A DNA stretch of 64,000 bases from Chitinophaga terrae (ex Kim and Jung 2007) (lineage in GTDB: Bacteria; Bacteroidota; Bacteroidia; Chitinophagales; Chitinophagaceae). A program made the position numbers and the translations under genes. The notes below the pieces were generated by a model. The model saw only the letters and a list, made by a program, of their open reading frames with translations, searched no databases and was not told where the DNA came from. The stretch spans positions 120,544-184,543 of the forward strand of contig NZ_FNRL01000001.1 in assembly GCF_900107795.1 (NCBI RefSeq). The letters run 5' to 3'. This document shows, in pieces, positions 1-8,135 of the stretch. Numbering within the stretch: the stretch's first letter is position 1; each line of letters starts with the position of its first letter.

Positions 1-186
1 TATCATAGTAAAAAGACATCTTTATCAAAGTCTCCAGCGTCATTTTATCACTATAGCAAGATACATTTTTGTAGTTAAATAGACCGATGCAATTCCTGTA
101 TTTAAGCAAGAATACTTAATCTTACAAATTGAATTACATTCGAATATAATAATTATAACAGAAGCTATTTACAGTGTGCCAACAAA
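1..186. other. AT-rich stretch without recognised gene
   Basis: No coding region, RNA gene or convincing repeat was recognised here. It follows, on the minus strand, the terminator hairpin at 187-219, so it probably lies outside the toxin-antitoxin transcript. It could be the 3' flank of a gene outside the window. Confidence 0.4.
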
Positions 187-219
187 CAAAAAAGGAAAAC
201 TGCTATTGGCAATTTTCCT
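187..219 (-). terminator. Rho-independent terminator after yoeB / tRNA remnant
   Basis: On the minus strand AGGAAAA pairs with TTTTCCT around a 13-nt loop and is followed by TTTTTTG. It would end transcripts that run through yoeB and the tRNA 3' fragment. Confidence 0.6.
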
Positions 220-224
220 GCTAG

Positions 225-276
225 CTTCGTGTCCCGGATTGGATTCGAACCAATGACCGACTGACTAGAAGGCAGT
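225..276 (-). repeat. Duplicated tRNA-Arg 3' half (att-like repeat)
   Basis: Bases 225-276 match 993-1044 of the intact tRNA-Arg gene with three mismatches over 52 positions; the first 34 bases (225-258) are identical. The copy covers the sequence just past the discriminator base, the 3' acceptor strand, T arm, variable loop and most of the anticodon arm, including the TCT anticodon, then diverges abruptly. There is no D arm or 5' acceptor strand, so it cannot give a functional tRNA. Such 3'-half duplications are what site-specific integration into a tRNA 3' end leaves behind. The remnant starts 12 bp beyond the yoeB stop codon. Confidence 0.75.
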
Positions 277-287
277 ATACTATTTTG

Positions 288-545
288 TTAATTATAATGG
301 AATCTGCATTGAATGATGTGTAGTCTTTTATCTTTTACGGTATAAACCAGTCTATGTTCATCATTAATACGTCTACTCCAAAACCCGGCGAGATTTCCTT
401 TCAAAGGTTCGGGCTTACCAATTCCCTTGAACGGAGAACGCAATGTATCTTTAATAAGGTCATTAATTCTAAACAGAATTTTCTTGTCTTGTTCCTGCCA
501 ATAAAGATAATCCTCCCACGCGTTTGTCTGCCAAACCAATTCCAT
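288..545 (-). CDS. yoeB: YoeB-family toxin (ribosome-dependent mRNA interferase)
   Basis: The 85-residue protein matches E. coli YoeB closely in length and pattern, including WEDYLYWQ, KPEPLKGNL, FWSRRI and the end CRFHY. The residues used by YoeB for catalysis are in place at the same numbers: E46, R65, H83 and Y84. YoeB cleaves mRNA in the ribosomal A site and is held inactive by YefM. Its ATG overlaps the antitoxin stop in a TAATG junction, so the two are translationally coupled. The stop codon lies 12 bp from a duplicated tRNA 3' half, suggesting the module arrived by integration next to tRNA-Arg. Recognition is strong; activity is inferred. Confidence 0.93.
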   Translation of the reverse strand: MELVWQTNAWEDYLYWQEQDKKILFRINDLIKDTLRSPFKGIGKPEPLKGNLAGFWSRRINDEHRLVYTVKDKRLHIIQCRFHYN

Positions 546-799
546 TATTTTTCAATCAATTTATGTTTAGCGGATTTCCCTTTGGCCATTTCCTGTATAG
601 ACTCCTCCAATCTTTTACGATTGGCTTTTGTACTTAATAAATGAAGTGTCTCTTGAATCGAGTTATATTCGTCTAAATCCATTACAACTACATTTTTTCC
701 TTGCACCCTGGATACTACAACAATTTCCTTGTCATCATTTACAGCGTTGAGATTTTCCGCCAGGTGATTTCGAAATTCAGAGTAATTAACAACTCGCAT
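545..799 (-). CDS. yefM: YefM-family antitoxin (Phd/YefM)
   Basis: An 84-residue Phd/YefM antitoxin. The N-terminus (MRVVNYSEFRNHL, then EIVVVSR) is the DNA-binding domain, and VVVMDLDEYNSIQET is typical of YefM; the charged C-terminal tail would wrap the YoeB toxin. I place the start at 799, not at the upstream in-frame ATG at 853, because the family begins with this MRxxxYSEFR pattern and because the 54 bases before it carry paired direct repeats that look like the operator. The gene precedes and overlaps yoeB by one base. The complex normally represses its own promoter. Confidence 0.92.
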   Translation of the reverse strand: MRVVNYSEFRNHLAENLNAVNDDKEIVVVSRVQGKNVVVMDLDEYNSIQETLHLLSTKANRKRLEESIQEMAKGKSAKHKLIEK

Positions 800-809
800 T
801 TGTTTATTT

Positions 810-830
810 TTACGTACTAAATTACGTACT
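810..830 (-). promoter_or_regulatory. Putative YefM-YoeB operator: paired TTACGTACT repeats
   Basis: TTACGTACT occurs at 810-818 and again at 822-830, twelve bases apart, about one helical turn. Each copy contains the palindromes TACGTA and GTAC. On the minus strand a TAATTTAG sequence, one mismatch from TAnnTTTG, sits between the repeats. E. coli YefM binds short palindromes overlapping its promoter, so autoregulation here is a reasonable inference. Confidence 0.5.
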
Positions 831-961
831 TTTTTCCGAACAAACAAACACAATCAAACCTAATACGAGATAATTCTTCTTCTTTAAAATGCAAATTGGC
901 TTAACATAATCTGTGAAACATTCATCCTTAGGGAATTGAAGCGGCAGAAATCAGACAGGAA

Positions 962-990
962 TAAAAAAACCGATTGAAATTCAATCGGCT
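962..990 (-). terminator. Terminator of tRNA-Arg
   Basis: Read on the minus strand, CCGATTGAA and TTCAATCGG form a hairpin directly followed by TTTTTTTAT, eight bases beyond the tRNA 3' end. Confidence 0.8.
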
Positions 991-997
991 TACTTCG

Positions 998-1071
998 TGT
1001 CCCGGATTGGATTCGAACCAATGACCTACTGCTTAGAAGGCAGTTGCTCTATCCAGCTGAGCTACCGAGAC
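998..1071 (-). tRNA. tRNA-Arg (anticodon TCT)
   Basis: A complete cloverleaf is readable on the minus strand: acceptor strand GTCTCGG pairs with CCGGGAC (one G-U), the anticodon arm is ACTGC-CTTCTAA-GCAGT with anticodon TCT, and the T arm holds GGTTCGAATCC. Discriminator A is at 998; CCA is not encoded. It is followed by a strong terminator. Its 3' half is duplicated at 225-276. Confidence 0.95.
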
Positions 1072-1205
1072 TTATATATCGTTATTCCCCTTGTAATCTG
1101 AAATAAATTGTTATATTTATCTCGTTTTGGGAGTGCAAATTTATATAATTTCTTCCCAATTAATCAAATTTAATTCTATTTTTCTTTAAATATTTTGAGA
1201 CCACT

Positions 1206-1877
1206 ATGGACGTACAAATCGAATCAAGCTGGAAGGAAGTGCTAAACGAAGAATTCAAGAAGTCGTATTTCGAGCAAATAGCCATGTTCCTCAAACATGA
1301 AAAAGCGCTCGGCAAAACTATCTATCCCAATGGCAGCCTTATTTTCAATGCCTTTGAAAAAACACCGTTCCAAAACGTAAAAGTAGTGATACTCGGACAA
1401 GACCCTTACCATAACCCCGGCCAGGCGCATGGTTTGAGCTTCTCCGTTCCCGATGGCGTTAAACCGCCTCCTTCACTGGTAAATATCTATAAAGAAATGA
1501 AAACAGATCTCGGACTTGAGATCCCTACCAGTGGCAACCTCACCAAATGGGCTGAAAACGGGGTGTTACTCCTGAACGCTTTCCTGACAGTTAGAGCCAA
1601 TGAACCCGCATCACACAGCAAAATCGGATGGGGTGATTTTACCGACGCTGTCATAAAAAAGATCTCTGATAAAAAAGAAAACGTAGTATTCCTGCTGTGG
1701 GGAAGATTTGCGCAAGACAAACAATATCTCATTGATGCTACCAGGCATCATATCCTGCAAGCTGCCCATCCATCGCCATTCAGCGCCGACAAAGGATTTT
1801 TCGGATGCAGGCATTTTTCCAGGACCAATGAAATATTAGGTAAAGCCGGTATTGAACCAGTAGACTGGCGACTATAA
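1206..1877 (+). CDS. ung: Uracil-DNA glycosylase, family 1
   Basis: Removes uracil from DNA to start base-excision repair. The 223-residue length is normal for family 1. The water-activating loop GQDPYH is at residues 64-69 (catalytic Asp66), followed by the uracil-binding Phe region (GLSFSVP) and LLLNAFLTV. The minor-groove loop HPSPFS, with the catalytic His188, is near the C-terminus. The start is the first ATG of the frame after the tRNA-Arg leader region. plsC follows after 10 bp on the same strand, so both are probably co-transcribed. Confidence 0.97.
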   Translation: MDVQIESSWKEVLNEEFKKSYFEQIAMFLKHEKALGKTIYPNGSLIFNAFEKTPFQNVKVVILGQDPYHNPGQAHGLSFSVPDGVKPPPSLVNIYKEMKTDLGLEIPTSGNLTKWAENGVLLLNAFLTVRANEPASHSKIGWGDFTDAVIKKISDKKENVVFLLWGRFAQDKQYLIDATRHHILQAAHPSPFSADKGFFGCRHFSRTNEILGKAGIEPVDWRL

Positions 1878-1887
1878 ATAAAAAACT

Positions 1888-2670
1888 ATGTTGAAGCTTA
1901 TACTCGGCAGATTATATGCATTGTATGCGTTGTTGCTGTTTATTATCACAATGCTCATCGTTTTTATCCCTATCTGGATCCTTTCATTCTTCCCCGACCC
2001 TCAGAAATCCAAAGGATTCCTGGCTATAGGAAGAGTATGGATGAAAGTATATCTTCCTTTAATCGGCTGTCCTGTTACCCGTAAAGGCCTCGAAAACTTC
2101 AAATCCGGTGAAACCTATGTGATCGTCTGCAACCACAATTCATTAATGGACGTTCCTGTTACTACTTCAAAAATACCAGGACTCAATAAAACCCTGGCAA
2201 AAGCCAGTATGGGTAAGATCCCCCTCTTCGGCGTAATGTACAGGATCGGCGGTATCATGGTAGACAGAAGCAGTGAAGCCAGCAGGAAACAAAGTGTTGT
2301 TGAAATGAAACAGGCGCTGGAAATGGGATTCAATATCCTCCTTTATCCCGAAGGTACCCGCAACCGTACGCCTGATCCCTTAAAAGCTTTCTACGATGGT
2401 GCGTTCGCGTTAGCCATCGATTCCCAGAAACCTTTAATGCCTTCGTTACTGTTTAATACCAGGAAAATATTTCCTCCAAATAAAGGCTTCTACGCCTGGC
2501 CACATAAAATAGAATACCATTTCCTGCCGCCTATCCATACCACAGGCCTCACCAGGGACGATATCCCGGCCCTTAAAGAGAAGGTGTTTAAAATTATGTG
2601 GGATTACTACTCCGCGGGTGTTTCACGCGAAGACACAGAGGAAGCAAAGAGCGCAAAGGATTTTATTTAA
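1888..2670 (+). CDS. plsC: 1-acyl-sn-glycerol-3-phosphate acyltransferase
   Basis: Makes phosphatidic acid from lysophosphatidic acid at the inner membrane. One N-terminal hydrophobic segment (about residues 8-35) is followed by the HxxxxD acyltransferase box in NHNSLMD (82-88) and the substrate-binding PEGTR (154-158). The 260-residue length fits. Oddly, the last 15 or so codons (SREDTEEAKSAKDFI) are read from the left arm of a repeated palindrome at 2621-2796, so the native C-terminus has apparently been replaced or extended by the repeat. Probably co-transcribed with ung. Confidence 0.93.
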   Translation: MLKLILGRLYALYALLLFIITMLIVFIPIWILSFFPDPQKSKGFLAIGRVWMKVYLPLIGCPVTRKGLENFKSGETYVIVCNHNSLMDVPVTTSKIPGLNKTLAKASMGKIPLFGVMYRIGGIMVDRSSEASRKQSVVEMKQALEMGFNILLYPEGTRNRTPDPLKAFYDGAFALAIDSQKPLMPSLLFNTRKIFPPNKGFYAWPHKIEYHFLPPIHTTGLTRDDIPALKEKVFKIMWDYYSAGVSREDTEEAKSAKDFI

Positions 2671-2796
2671 GGAAAATAAGAAAGCAAAGGGAAAGAAGAT
2701 TAAGTTATATAACATCTTCTTTTCCTTTGCTTTCTTATTTCTCTTAAAAGAATATCTTATGCTTCTTAGCTTCCTTCTTTTCTTTGCGTGAAACTA
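2621..2796. repeat. Dispersed GCAAAG palindromic element, copy 1
   Basis: A long imperfect inverted repeat lies between convergent plsC and lptD. The inner arms (AAATAAGAAAGCAAAGG ... CCTTTGCTTTCTTATTT) are nearly perfect around a TATATAAC centre, and the outer arms start with TTTCACGCGAAG and end with CTTTGCGTGAAAC. The same words recur in the same order at 49675-49886. The left arm is translated as the end of plsC and the right arm ends at the lptD stop codon (TAG, 2794-2796). It may also terminate transcription from both sides. Confidence 0.8.
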
Positions 2797-5583
2797 TAGA
2801 TCCATGAACTGCCGCGATCGGTTGATCCGCAGGTCCCGCAGGATACCGGCCTTCGGGTTGATGGTGATACTGAATTGCCTAAATGTACCGAACGGTACGA
2901 GGTTGATCGACATCTGCCAGCAATGCAGGTCCCTCGAAATATACATATTCGTATAGGCGATCTGCATATTCGTGAAATCAAAACCGCTGTTCATACCGAT
3001 CTTCCACTTGGGCGTTAAACTGAAGTCGCCGTTGAAACTAACGTACTGGGTTAAACGACGTACATAACCGCCGGAGTCTACCAATACTGTGTTCGTATAA
3101 GAAAGGCTGTACGAAAGATCCAGTCGCCACGGAATATCGAAATCCACATACTCGCCAGGGTTATTTCTTACCATCTGCAATTGCCGCTGCTGCGCCTGGA
3201 AGGCCGCATCAGAGGTCTGCGCATTTTCAATGGAATCTATCGTTTGCTGCTTGGCTTTTGATTTTTTGTCTTTCGACTGGAAAGAAGTACTCAGTGTCAG
3301 GCTGGCATTGGTGAGGCGGCCCAGGCTGAGCTTACCCGCCTGCCATACATATTTATCCAACCTGTGCCCGCGGTTATCTACCTGGTAAGGATCAATATTA
3401 CCGCTGGCAGAGATATTCACTTTGTCGAAGAGGTTCGTTCTGGCATACCAGCTAAATGGCGATAACTTGAACGAGTCGGCCAGGAGGTTATAGTTGGTAT
3501 TAAGACCGAAACCATCCAGCAACTTCACTTTCTTTTCATGGTTCCCGGAAGTATCTTTTTTCGAGAAAACTTTCATTTCCAGGTTATTGTCCAGCCCGAA
3601 ACTGATCCCCCCGAAGGAACCCGGGGACGGTACGCTCACGATAGCCCCGTCGAAATCAGACACCAGGCTTTTATCTCCTTCTTTGTTATACTGTAAATAG
3701 TGATAATAGCCTTTGGAAAGATCGGGGCTGAAACTGGCGCTGATAGTTGGTCTCATCACATGCCTGATGGCCTTGATCTTGGAAGTCTTTTTAAAGGCGT
3801 ACATACCGTACAGGGCGGTAGACAAAGATACGCCGGTGCTCACGCTTCTTGCCGCATAGAAGCCCGCTGTATAGGAGGTATCAATCGCTCCCAGGGTATC
3901 TGTCTGCGGGTTGAATTTATTCGGGTTCCATGTTCTGTTGAATTTCTTTGTGAACCACGATTCTGTATAGTTGATACTGGGCGATAAGGTCAGTGTTTTC
4001 AGGATCGGGATAGAGAACGAGATCGGGATGTTATGTTGCATACCGGTCTGCATGGCGTCGAACATCTGCGGTTTCAGGAACAGGGAGTCTTTAAAGTTGG
4101 CCTGGTTGCGCAGCATGGTATTGTAGGAAATACCGATCTTCTGATACCATTTAGGTGTACCTACCAGTTCTTTAGGCTGGAAAGGGAAGATGGTATTTAC
4201 CGTGAACGTCGCATCCGGGAAGGAAACGGATACATCCCTGGTGCTAAGGTTCTGGGTATGGTTCAGGCCCACGCTCAGGTTATAAGGTTTGCCCTGCCAG
4301 TTTTTTGAGAAGGTGATGGAAGACCCGATATTGTTATTCACCCTGGTGCTGTAGTCGTATACATTGTACCTGTTATACGAAGAAGTACCGAAGTTTACGG
4401 CTGCTCCGAAGTTCACACCCGGGCGGGCTTTACTGTCCATACTATGGTTCCAGGTAACCCTGAAGTCTTTGGATGTGGAAAACTCCGACTTGATGGCCGG
4501 ATCCCCGAACCTGGTATTTGCGAAACTCAGGTTCAGCCCCCCGCTATATTTATATCTTTTTCTATATGTTGGACTGGCTGTTAAACTCCAGCTCCCGTAG
4601 GAATATACATCTCCTCTCATGGTCAGGTCGAAATGCTCCCCCAGGCCGATGTAGTACCCCCCGTTTTCGAGACCAATCCCTTTCTGTTGGTTTACAACGT
4701 ATTGCGGAGGCAAAATACCTGAACGCTGTCCTTGTGTGATAGGAAATATGGCAAATGGAATAAATAATGGAGTTGGGATGCCTTCAATTTCCAGGTTCGC
4801 CGGACCTGAGATCACCAGTTTGTCGGGGATCACCTTGATCTTCTTGGCCCGGAAGCTGAAGTGCGGCGTATCCAGGTTACAGGTAGTATAGCCGTTCCTG
4901 AAACCGAAAATGGTGTTATCTGCCGCCTTTTTTGTTTGCTGGCTGTGGATATAGCCTTCCCCGTACTGGGATTTTGTATGATAGATCTTTGCTTTCTGAG
5001 AAGTAAAATTATATTTAAGCGTGTCGGATTCGAAGCTTTGACCGCCATCGTTCATTACGGGTCCTCCGAACAGCTTGCCGGCAGTGTCTTTCGCGTTGGT
5101 TGCCTCCAGGATACCGGTTTCCTGGTCGAAATTCATTTTTTCTGCCGACAGATCAATTGTCTTATATTTGGTGGTAGCCGCACCATACAGGTAGAAGCGT
5201 TTATCAGGCACCAGCAATACAATTGAATCTTTTGCTTTGTAACTTACAGGAGCATCCAGGGTATCCTTGGATATTTTTGGTATGTAGAGCGTATCTACTC
5301 CTGAAGAATCGGTGCTCTGGCTGAGGGAAGTACTGTCGCCCGCCAACGTGGCAGAATCCCGCTTTCCAAGCAGGTTGGAGTCTTTACCCGCCGGACGGCT
5401 GGTGTCTTTACCTTTGATTGGCGTAGTTGTATCTGCCAAATTTTTGTTAAAAAGGAAATTTCCTTGTGGCCTGGAGGCCGCAACTGCATCTATAATAAAC
5501 GGAAAGGCGAAGAACATACCGGCAAAAACCAGGTATGCCTGTCTGAAAAACTTTTTATAATTATTTTTGTAGCTAGCGTTCAT
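2794..5583 (-). CDS. lptD: LPS assembly outer-membrane protein LptD
   Basis: A 929-residue protein in the large Bacteroidota LptD format. After an N-terminal hydrophobic signal segment (about residues 12-35) and a Ser/Thr/Asp-rich linker comes an OstA-like beta-jellyroll (about 130-260: DLSAEKMNFDQETG, SDTLKYNFTSQKAKI, PHFSFRAKKIKV) and then a long beta-barrel rich in aromatic-Asn/Ser strands to the end. It would place lipopolysaccharide in the outer leaflet together with an LptE partner. It is divergent from an amidase-MCE-OstA block. A TAGGTTTG box at 5599-5606 lies just upstream. The stop codon sits at the edge of the palindrome at 2621-2796. Confidence 0.9.
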   Translation of the reverse strand: MNASYKNNYKKFFRQAYLVFAGMFFAFPFIIDAVAASRPQGNFLFNKNLADTTTPIKGKDTSRPAGKDSNLLGKRDSATLAGDSTSLSQSTDSSGVDTLYIPKISKDTLDAPVSYKAKDSIVLLVPDKRFYLYGAATTKYKTIDLSAEKMNFDQETGILEATNAKDTAGKLFGGPVMNDGGQSFESDTLKYNFTSQKAKIYHTKSQYGEGYIHSQQTKKAADNTIFGFRNGYTTCNLDTPHFSFRAKKIKVIPDKLVISGPANLEIEGIPTPLFIPFAIFPITQGQRSGILPPQYVVNQQKGIGLENGGYYIGLGEHFDLTMRGDVYSYGSWSLTASPTYRKRYKYSGGLNLSFANTRFGDPAIKSEFSTSKDFRVTWNHSMDSKARPGVNFGAAVNFGTSSYNRYNVYDYSTRVNNNIGSSITFSKNWQGKPYNLSVGLNHTQNLSTRDVSVSFPDATFTVNTIFPFQPKELVGTPKWYQKIGISYNTMLRNQANFKDSLFLKPQMFDAMQTGMQHNIPISFSIPILKTLTLSPSINYTESWFTKKFNRTWNPNKFNPQTDTLGAIDTSYTAGFYAARSVSTGVSLSTALYGMYAFKKTSKIKAIRHVMRPTISASFSPDLSKGYYHYLQYNKEGDKSLVSDFDGAIVSVPSPGSFGGISFGLDNNLEMKVFSKKDTSGNHEKKVKLLDGFGLNTNYNLLADSFKLSPFSWYARTNLFDKVNISASGNIDPYQVDNRGHRLDKYVWQAGKLSLGRLTNASLTLSTSFQSKDKKSKAKQQTIDSIENAQTSDAAFQAQQRQLQMVRNNPGEYVDFDIPWRLDLSYSLSYTNTVLVDSGGYVRRLTQYVSFNGDFSLTPKWKIGMNSGFDFTNMQIAYTNMYISRDLHCWQMSINLVPFGTFRQFSITINPKAGILRDLRINRSRQFMDL

Positions 5584-5598
5584 GTGTTATGGCGGCCA

Positions 5599-5606
5599 CA
5601 AACCTA
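5599..5606 (-). promoter_or_regulatory. Possible -7 box for lptD
   Basis: TAGGTTTG on the minus strand fits the Bacteroidota -7 consensus TAnnTTTG, about 16 bp before the start codon. No exact TTTG was found 19 bp upstream. Confidence 0.35.
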
Positions 5607-5760
5607 CAAGATTTTGTACAATTTATTACAAAGGGTAAATTGTAATCCGAAAATATCTGCGAGGGGCAAAGTAGTGGAAACGCTCATGGAGCAAGCAGAT
5701 TATTAGTTTAAAAGAAAAAGTTATTTTTTTTATTATTTGTGAAAAACAGCACCCATTAAA

Positions 5761-7002
5761 ATGAGAATCACGCGCTGGAACAGATTTTGGATTTTAGGAT
5801 TGGGGACTTTATTTACCTGTACCTTCTTTATCCAGGCCAAAGAAAATCCCGATTCGCCTAAACAGGATAAACCGATTAAAACTATCGTAATTGATGCGGG
5901 ACATGGAGGCCATGACCCCGGCGCCAGGGGAAGCTACTCTACCGAAAAAGAAGTAACGCTGGATGTTGCTCTTAAACTGGGGAAGATCATTGAAGAGAAT
6001 ATGCCGGATGTAAAAGTGGTGTATACACGAAAAACGGACCGCTTCGATGACCCTCGCGTTAAAGCTCAGATTGCCAACGATAATAAAGGAGAACTCTTCG
6101 TTTCCATCCACTGTAATTCTACCGGTAAAATTCGTAAAGTAACAGGTTATAAGACTGTTTACCATAAAAAAGGTAAAAGGAAAGTAGCTGTAAAACAGCC
6201 TATATACGCCTACTACCCAAGCAATGCAAAAGGTACGGAAACTTATATCTGGGCTACCAGTAAAAACAATGCGAAAATGGAGTCGCTGAAACAAAACTCC
6301 GTGATCGTCCTGGACGCCAACTCCGAAGAAACGAAACAGCTGATGGATGATACTGATCCTGAAACCTTTATCCTGTTAAATACTTTAAGGAACGCGTACT
6401 TTGACCAAAGCCTCCGTCTTTCTACCCTCATTGAAGACGAATTTACAAGAGTGGGCAGGATCAGCAGGGGCGCAAGGCAAAGGAACGAGAAAGGTATCTG
6501 GGTATTATCCGCTACGGCGATGCCAAGCGTGCTTGTTGAACTGGGCTTCATCAGCAACCCGGAAGAAGAAGATTACCTGAACTCCGCAAACGGGCAAACT
6601 GAAATGGCTAACTGCATTTACAGGGCGATCAAACGTTACAGGGAGGAACTCGACAGATTCACCAACAACCGCAACACACCTAATTCTACAACTAAGATCA
6701 GCAATACAAAACAGAAAAACACTGCATCAACAGCAAAAACCGGGAAAACCACCAACGGTAAAACCGGCACTTCTTCCGATGCCTATTGTGTTCAATTACT
6801 GATCACAGATAAGATCTACAAACCAGGAGCTCCCATTTTCAGGGAGCTTCATGGTGTGATCAACCGCGAACAGGTGGTCATGAATAAAAAAAAAATGCAT
6901 AAATATATCTGGGGCCGATTCAAGACCGATGAACAAGCCTCTTCTGCACTTAAGAAAGCCCGCAAACTCGGATTTAAAGACGCTTTTGTTACCTCCTGCT
7001 AA
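5761..7002 (+). CDS. N-acetylmuramoyl-L-alanine amidase (Amidase_3) with SPOR-like tail
   Basis: A 413-residue zinc amidase that cuts the bond between MurNAc and the stem peptide. A signal/anchor segment spans about residues 9-26. Zinc-site motifs of the Amidase_3 family are visible: IDAGHGGHDPGA (His48), the EVTLD segment (Glu64), SIHCNS (His117) and a late VELGFISNPEEE block carrying the catalytic Glu. After a Thr/Lys/Asn linker (about 305-335), the last 75 residues look SPOR-like, which would bind denuded glycan. It is divergent from lptD and precedes the MCE gene by 125 bp. Confidence 0.93.
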   Translation: MRITRWNRFWILGLGTLFTCTFFIQAKENPDSPKQDKPIKTIVIDAGHGGHDPGARGSYSTEKEVTLDVALKLGKIIEENMPDVKVVYTRKTDRFDDPRVKAQIANDNKGELFVSIHCNSTGKIRKVTGYKTVYHKKGKRKVAVKQPIYAYYPSNAKGTETYIWATSKNNAKMESLKQNSVIVLDANSEETKQLMDDTDPETFILLNTLRNAYFDQSLRLSTLIEDEFTRVGRISRGARQRNEKGIWVLSATAMPSVLVELGFISNPEEEDYLNSANGQTEMANCIYRAIKRYREELDRFTNNRNTPNSTTKISNTKQKNTASTAKTGKTTNGKTGTSSDAYCVQLLITDKIYKPGAPIFRELHGVINREQVVMNKKKMHKYIWGRFKTDEQASSALKKARKLGFKDAFVTSC

Positions 7003-7099
7003 CTTCTTCTACCCCAATAGCTTTTCTTAAAATTTTCCTTTTTTCCCCTTTTATTTATCAAGTTTTTTCCCTAACCACTTCCCGTGCATGCTTTTTGAT

Positions 7100-7107
7100 T
7101 ATTTTTG
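7100..7107 (+). promoter_or_regulatory. Possible -7 box for the MCE gene
   Basis: TATTTTTG fits TAnnTTTG and ends 20 bp before the ATG at 7128. No TTTG at the expected -33 position, so this is weak. Confidence 0.3.
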
Positions 7108-7127
7108 CGTGAACGTATACGAATCTC

Positions 7128-8129
7128 ATGCTCAAATTATCTAATGAAACCAAAGTAGGGATATTGACAGTTGTGGGGATAACCCTCCTGGTGCTGGGTT
7201 TTAATCTATTGAAAGGAAAAAGCCTGTTTTCACACAATAAGACTATTTACGCCGTATATAAGAACGTAAATGGCTTAATGCCGGCAAACGCCGTACAGGT
7301 GAACGGTTTGGTCGTAGGTAGCGTAAGCAACCTGGAAGTAAAAGATAAAGACGCAAGCCAGATTTTAGTCACCCTTACCATCACCAAAAAAATTGACATC
7401 CCACGTAACTCTGTAGCCCGTATCAGTAGCGACTTATTAGGCACTAAAACAGTGCAGGTAGACCTGGGAAATGCCACCGAATACCTCCAGAGCGGCGATA
7501 CCGTTTATGCCGCTACCGATGGCAGCATGACAGACGCGCTCAAAGAACAATTAAACCCGCTGGTGCAGAAATTACAGGGTACCTTATCCAATATCGACTC
7601 TGTATTGCTTACTGTAAACGCCATCCTCGATACCACTGCCAAAGGCAACCTCCAGGATGCTATCAGGAACCTGAACGCCACCATGCGCAACTTCACCCAT
7701 ACTTCTGCATCCCTGAACGGTATGCTGGATCCGCACAACGGGAATATCCAGAAAACCTTCGATAACCTTGCTGCAGTAACCGGCAACCTGAAAGACAATA
7801 ACCAGAAAATCACCGGGATACTCGACAATGCAGAAAAAGCTACCGGCGCCCTGGCTAACGGGAATATCGACAAAACACTGCAACAACTGCAGCAAACGGC
7901 TAATAACCTGAACCAGACAATCGCCAAGCTTAATACTACAGATGGTACTGCCGGTTTATTACTGAACGATAAAAAAGTATATAATAACCTGCAATACTCA
8001 TTAGGTAACCTGAATAAACTGTTGGAAGATCTGCGTATCAATCCTAAACGCTACGTACATTTCTCTTTGTTCGGTAAAAAGGATAAAACGAAACCATTAC
8101 CTTCTGATACAGCAGCGGTACAACAATAA
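7128..8129 (+). CDS. MlaD/MCE-domain lipid-transport protein
   Basis: A 333-residue MCE protein. One transmembrane anchor (about residues 9-26) is followed by the MCE domain (about 37-115), recognised by YAVYKNVNGLMPANAVQVNG, VGSVSNLEV and the LGTKTVQVDLG strand. The rest is a helical periplasmic region with repeated Asn/Leu/Thr heptads (NLNATM, NLKDNNQKI, LQQTANNLNQT), typical of MCE proteins forming a tunnel or needle. Such proteins carry phospholipids between the membranes as part of ABC-driven Mla-type systems; no MlaE or MlaF gene is next to it here. Six bp separate it from the OstA-like gene. Confidence 0.9.
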   Translation: MLKLSNETKVGILTVVGITLLVLGFNLLKGKSLFSHNKTIYAVYKNVNGLMPANAVQVNGLVVGSVSNLEVKDKDASQILVTLTITKKIDIPRNSVARISSDLLGTKTVQVDLGNATEYLQSGDTVYAATDGSMTDALKEQLNPLVQKLQGTLSNIDSVLLTVNAILDTTAKGNLQDAIRNLNATMRNFTHTSASLNGMLDPHNGNIQKTFDNLAAVTGNLKDNNQKITGILDNAEKATGALANGNIDKTLQQLQQTANNLNQTIAKLNTTDGTAGLLLNDKKVYNNLQYSLGNLNKLLEDLRINPKRYVHFSLFGKKDKTKPLPSDTAAVQQ

Positions 8130-8135
8130 GAATCA

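Noticed and set aside
354..644. 96-codon plus-strand frame across yoeB/yefM
   Set aside because: Antisense to two well-recognised genes with no features of its own.
1..1071. Integrase or transposase that would explain the tRNA duplication
   Set aside because: None is present in this interval; it may lie left of the window or have been lost.
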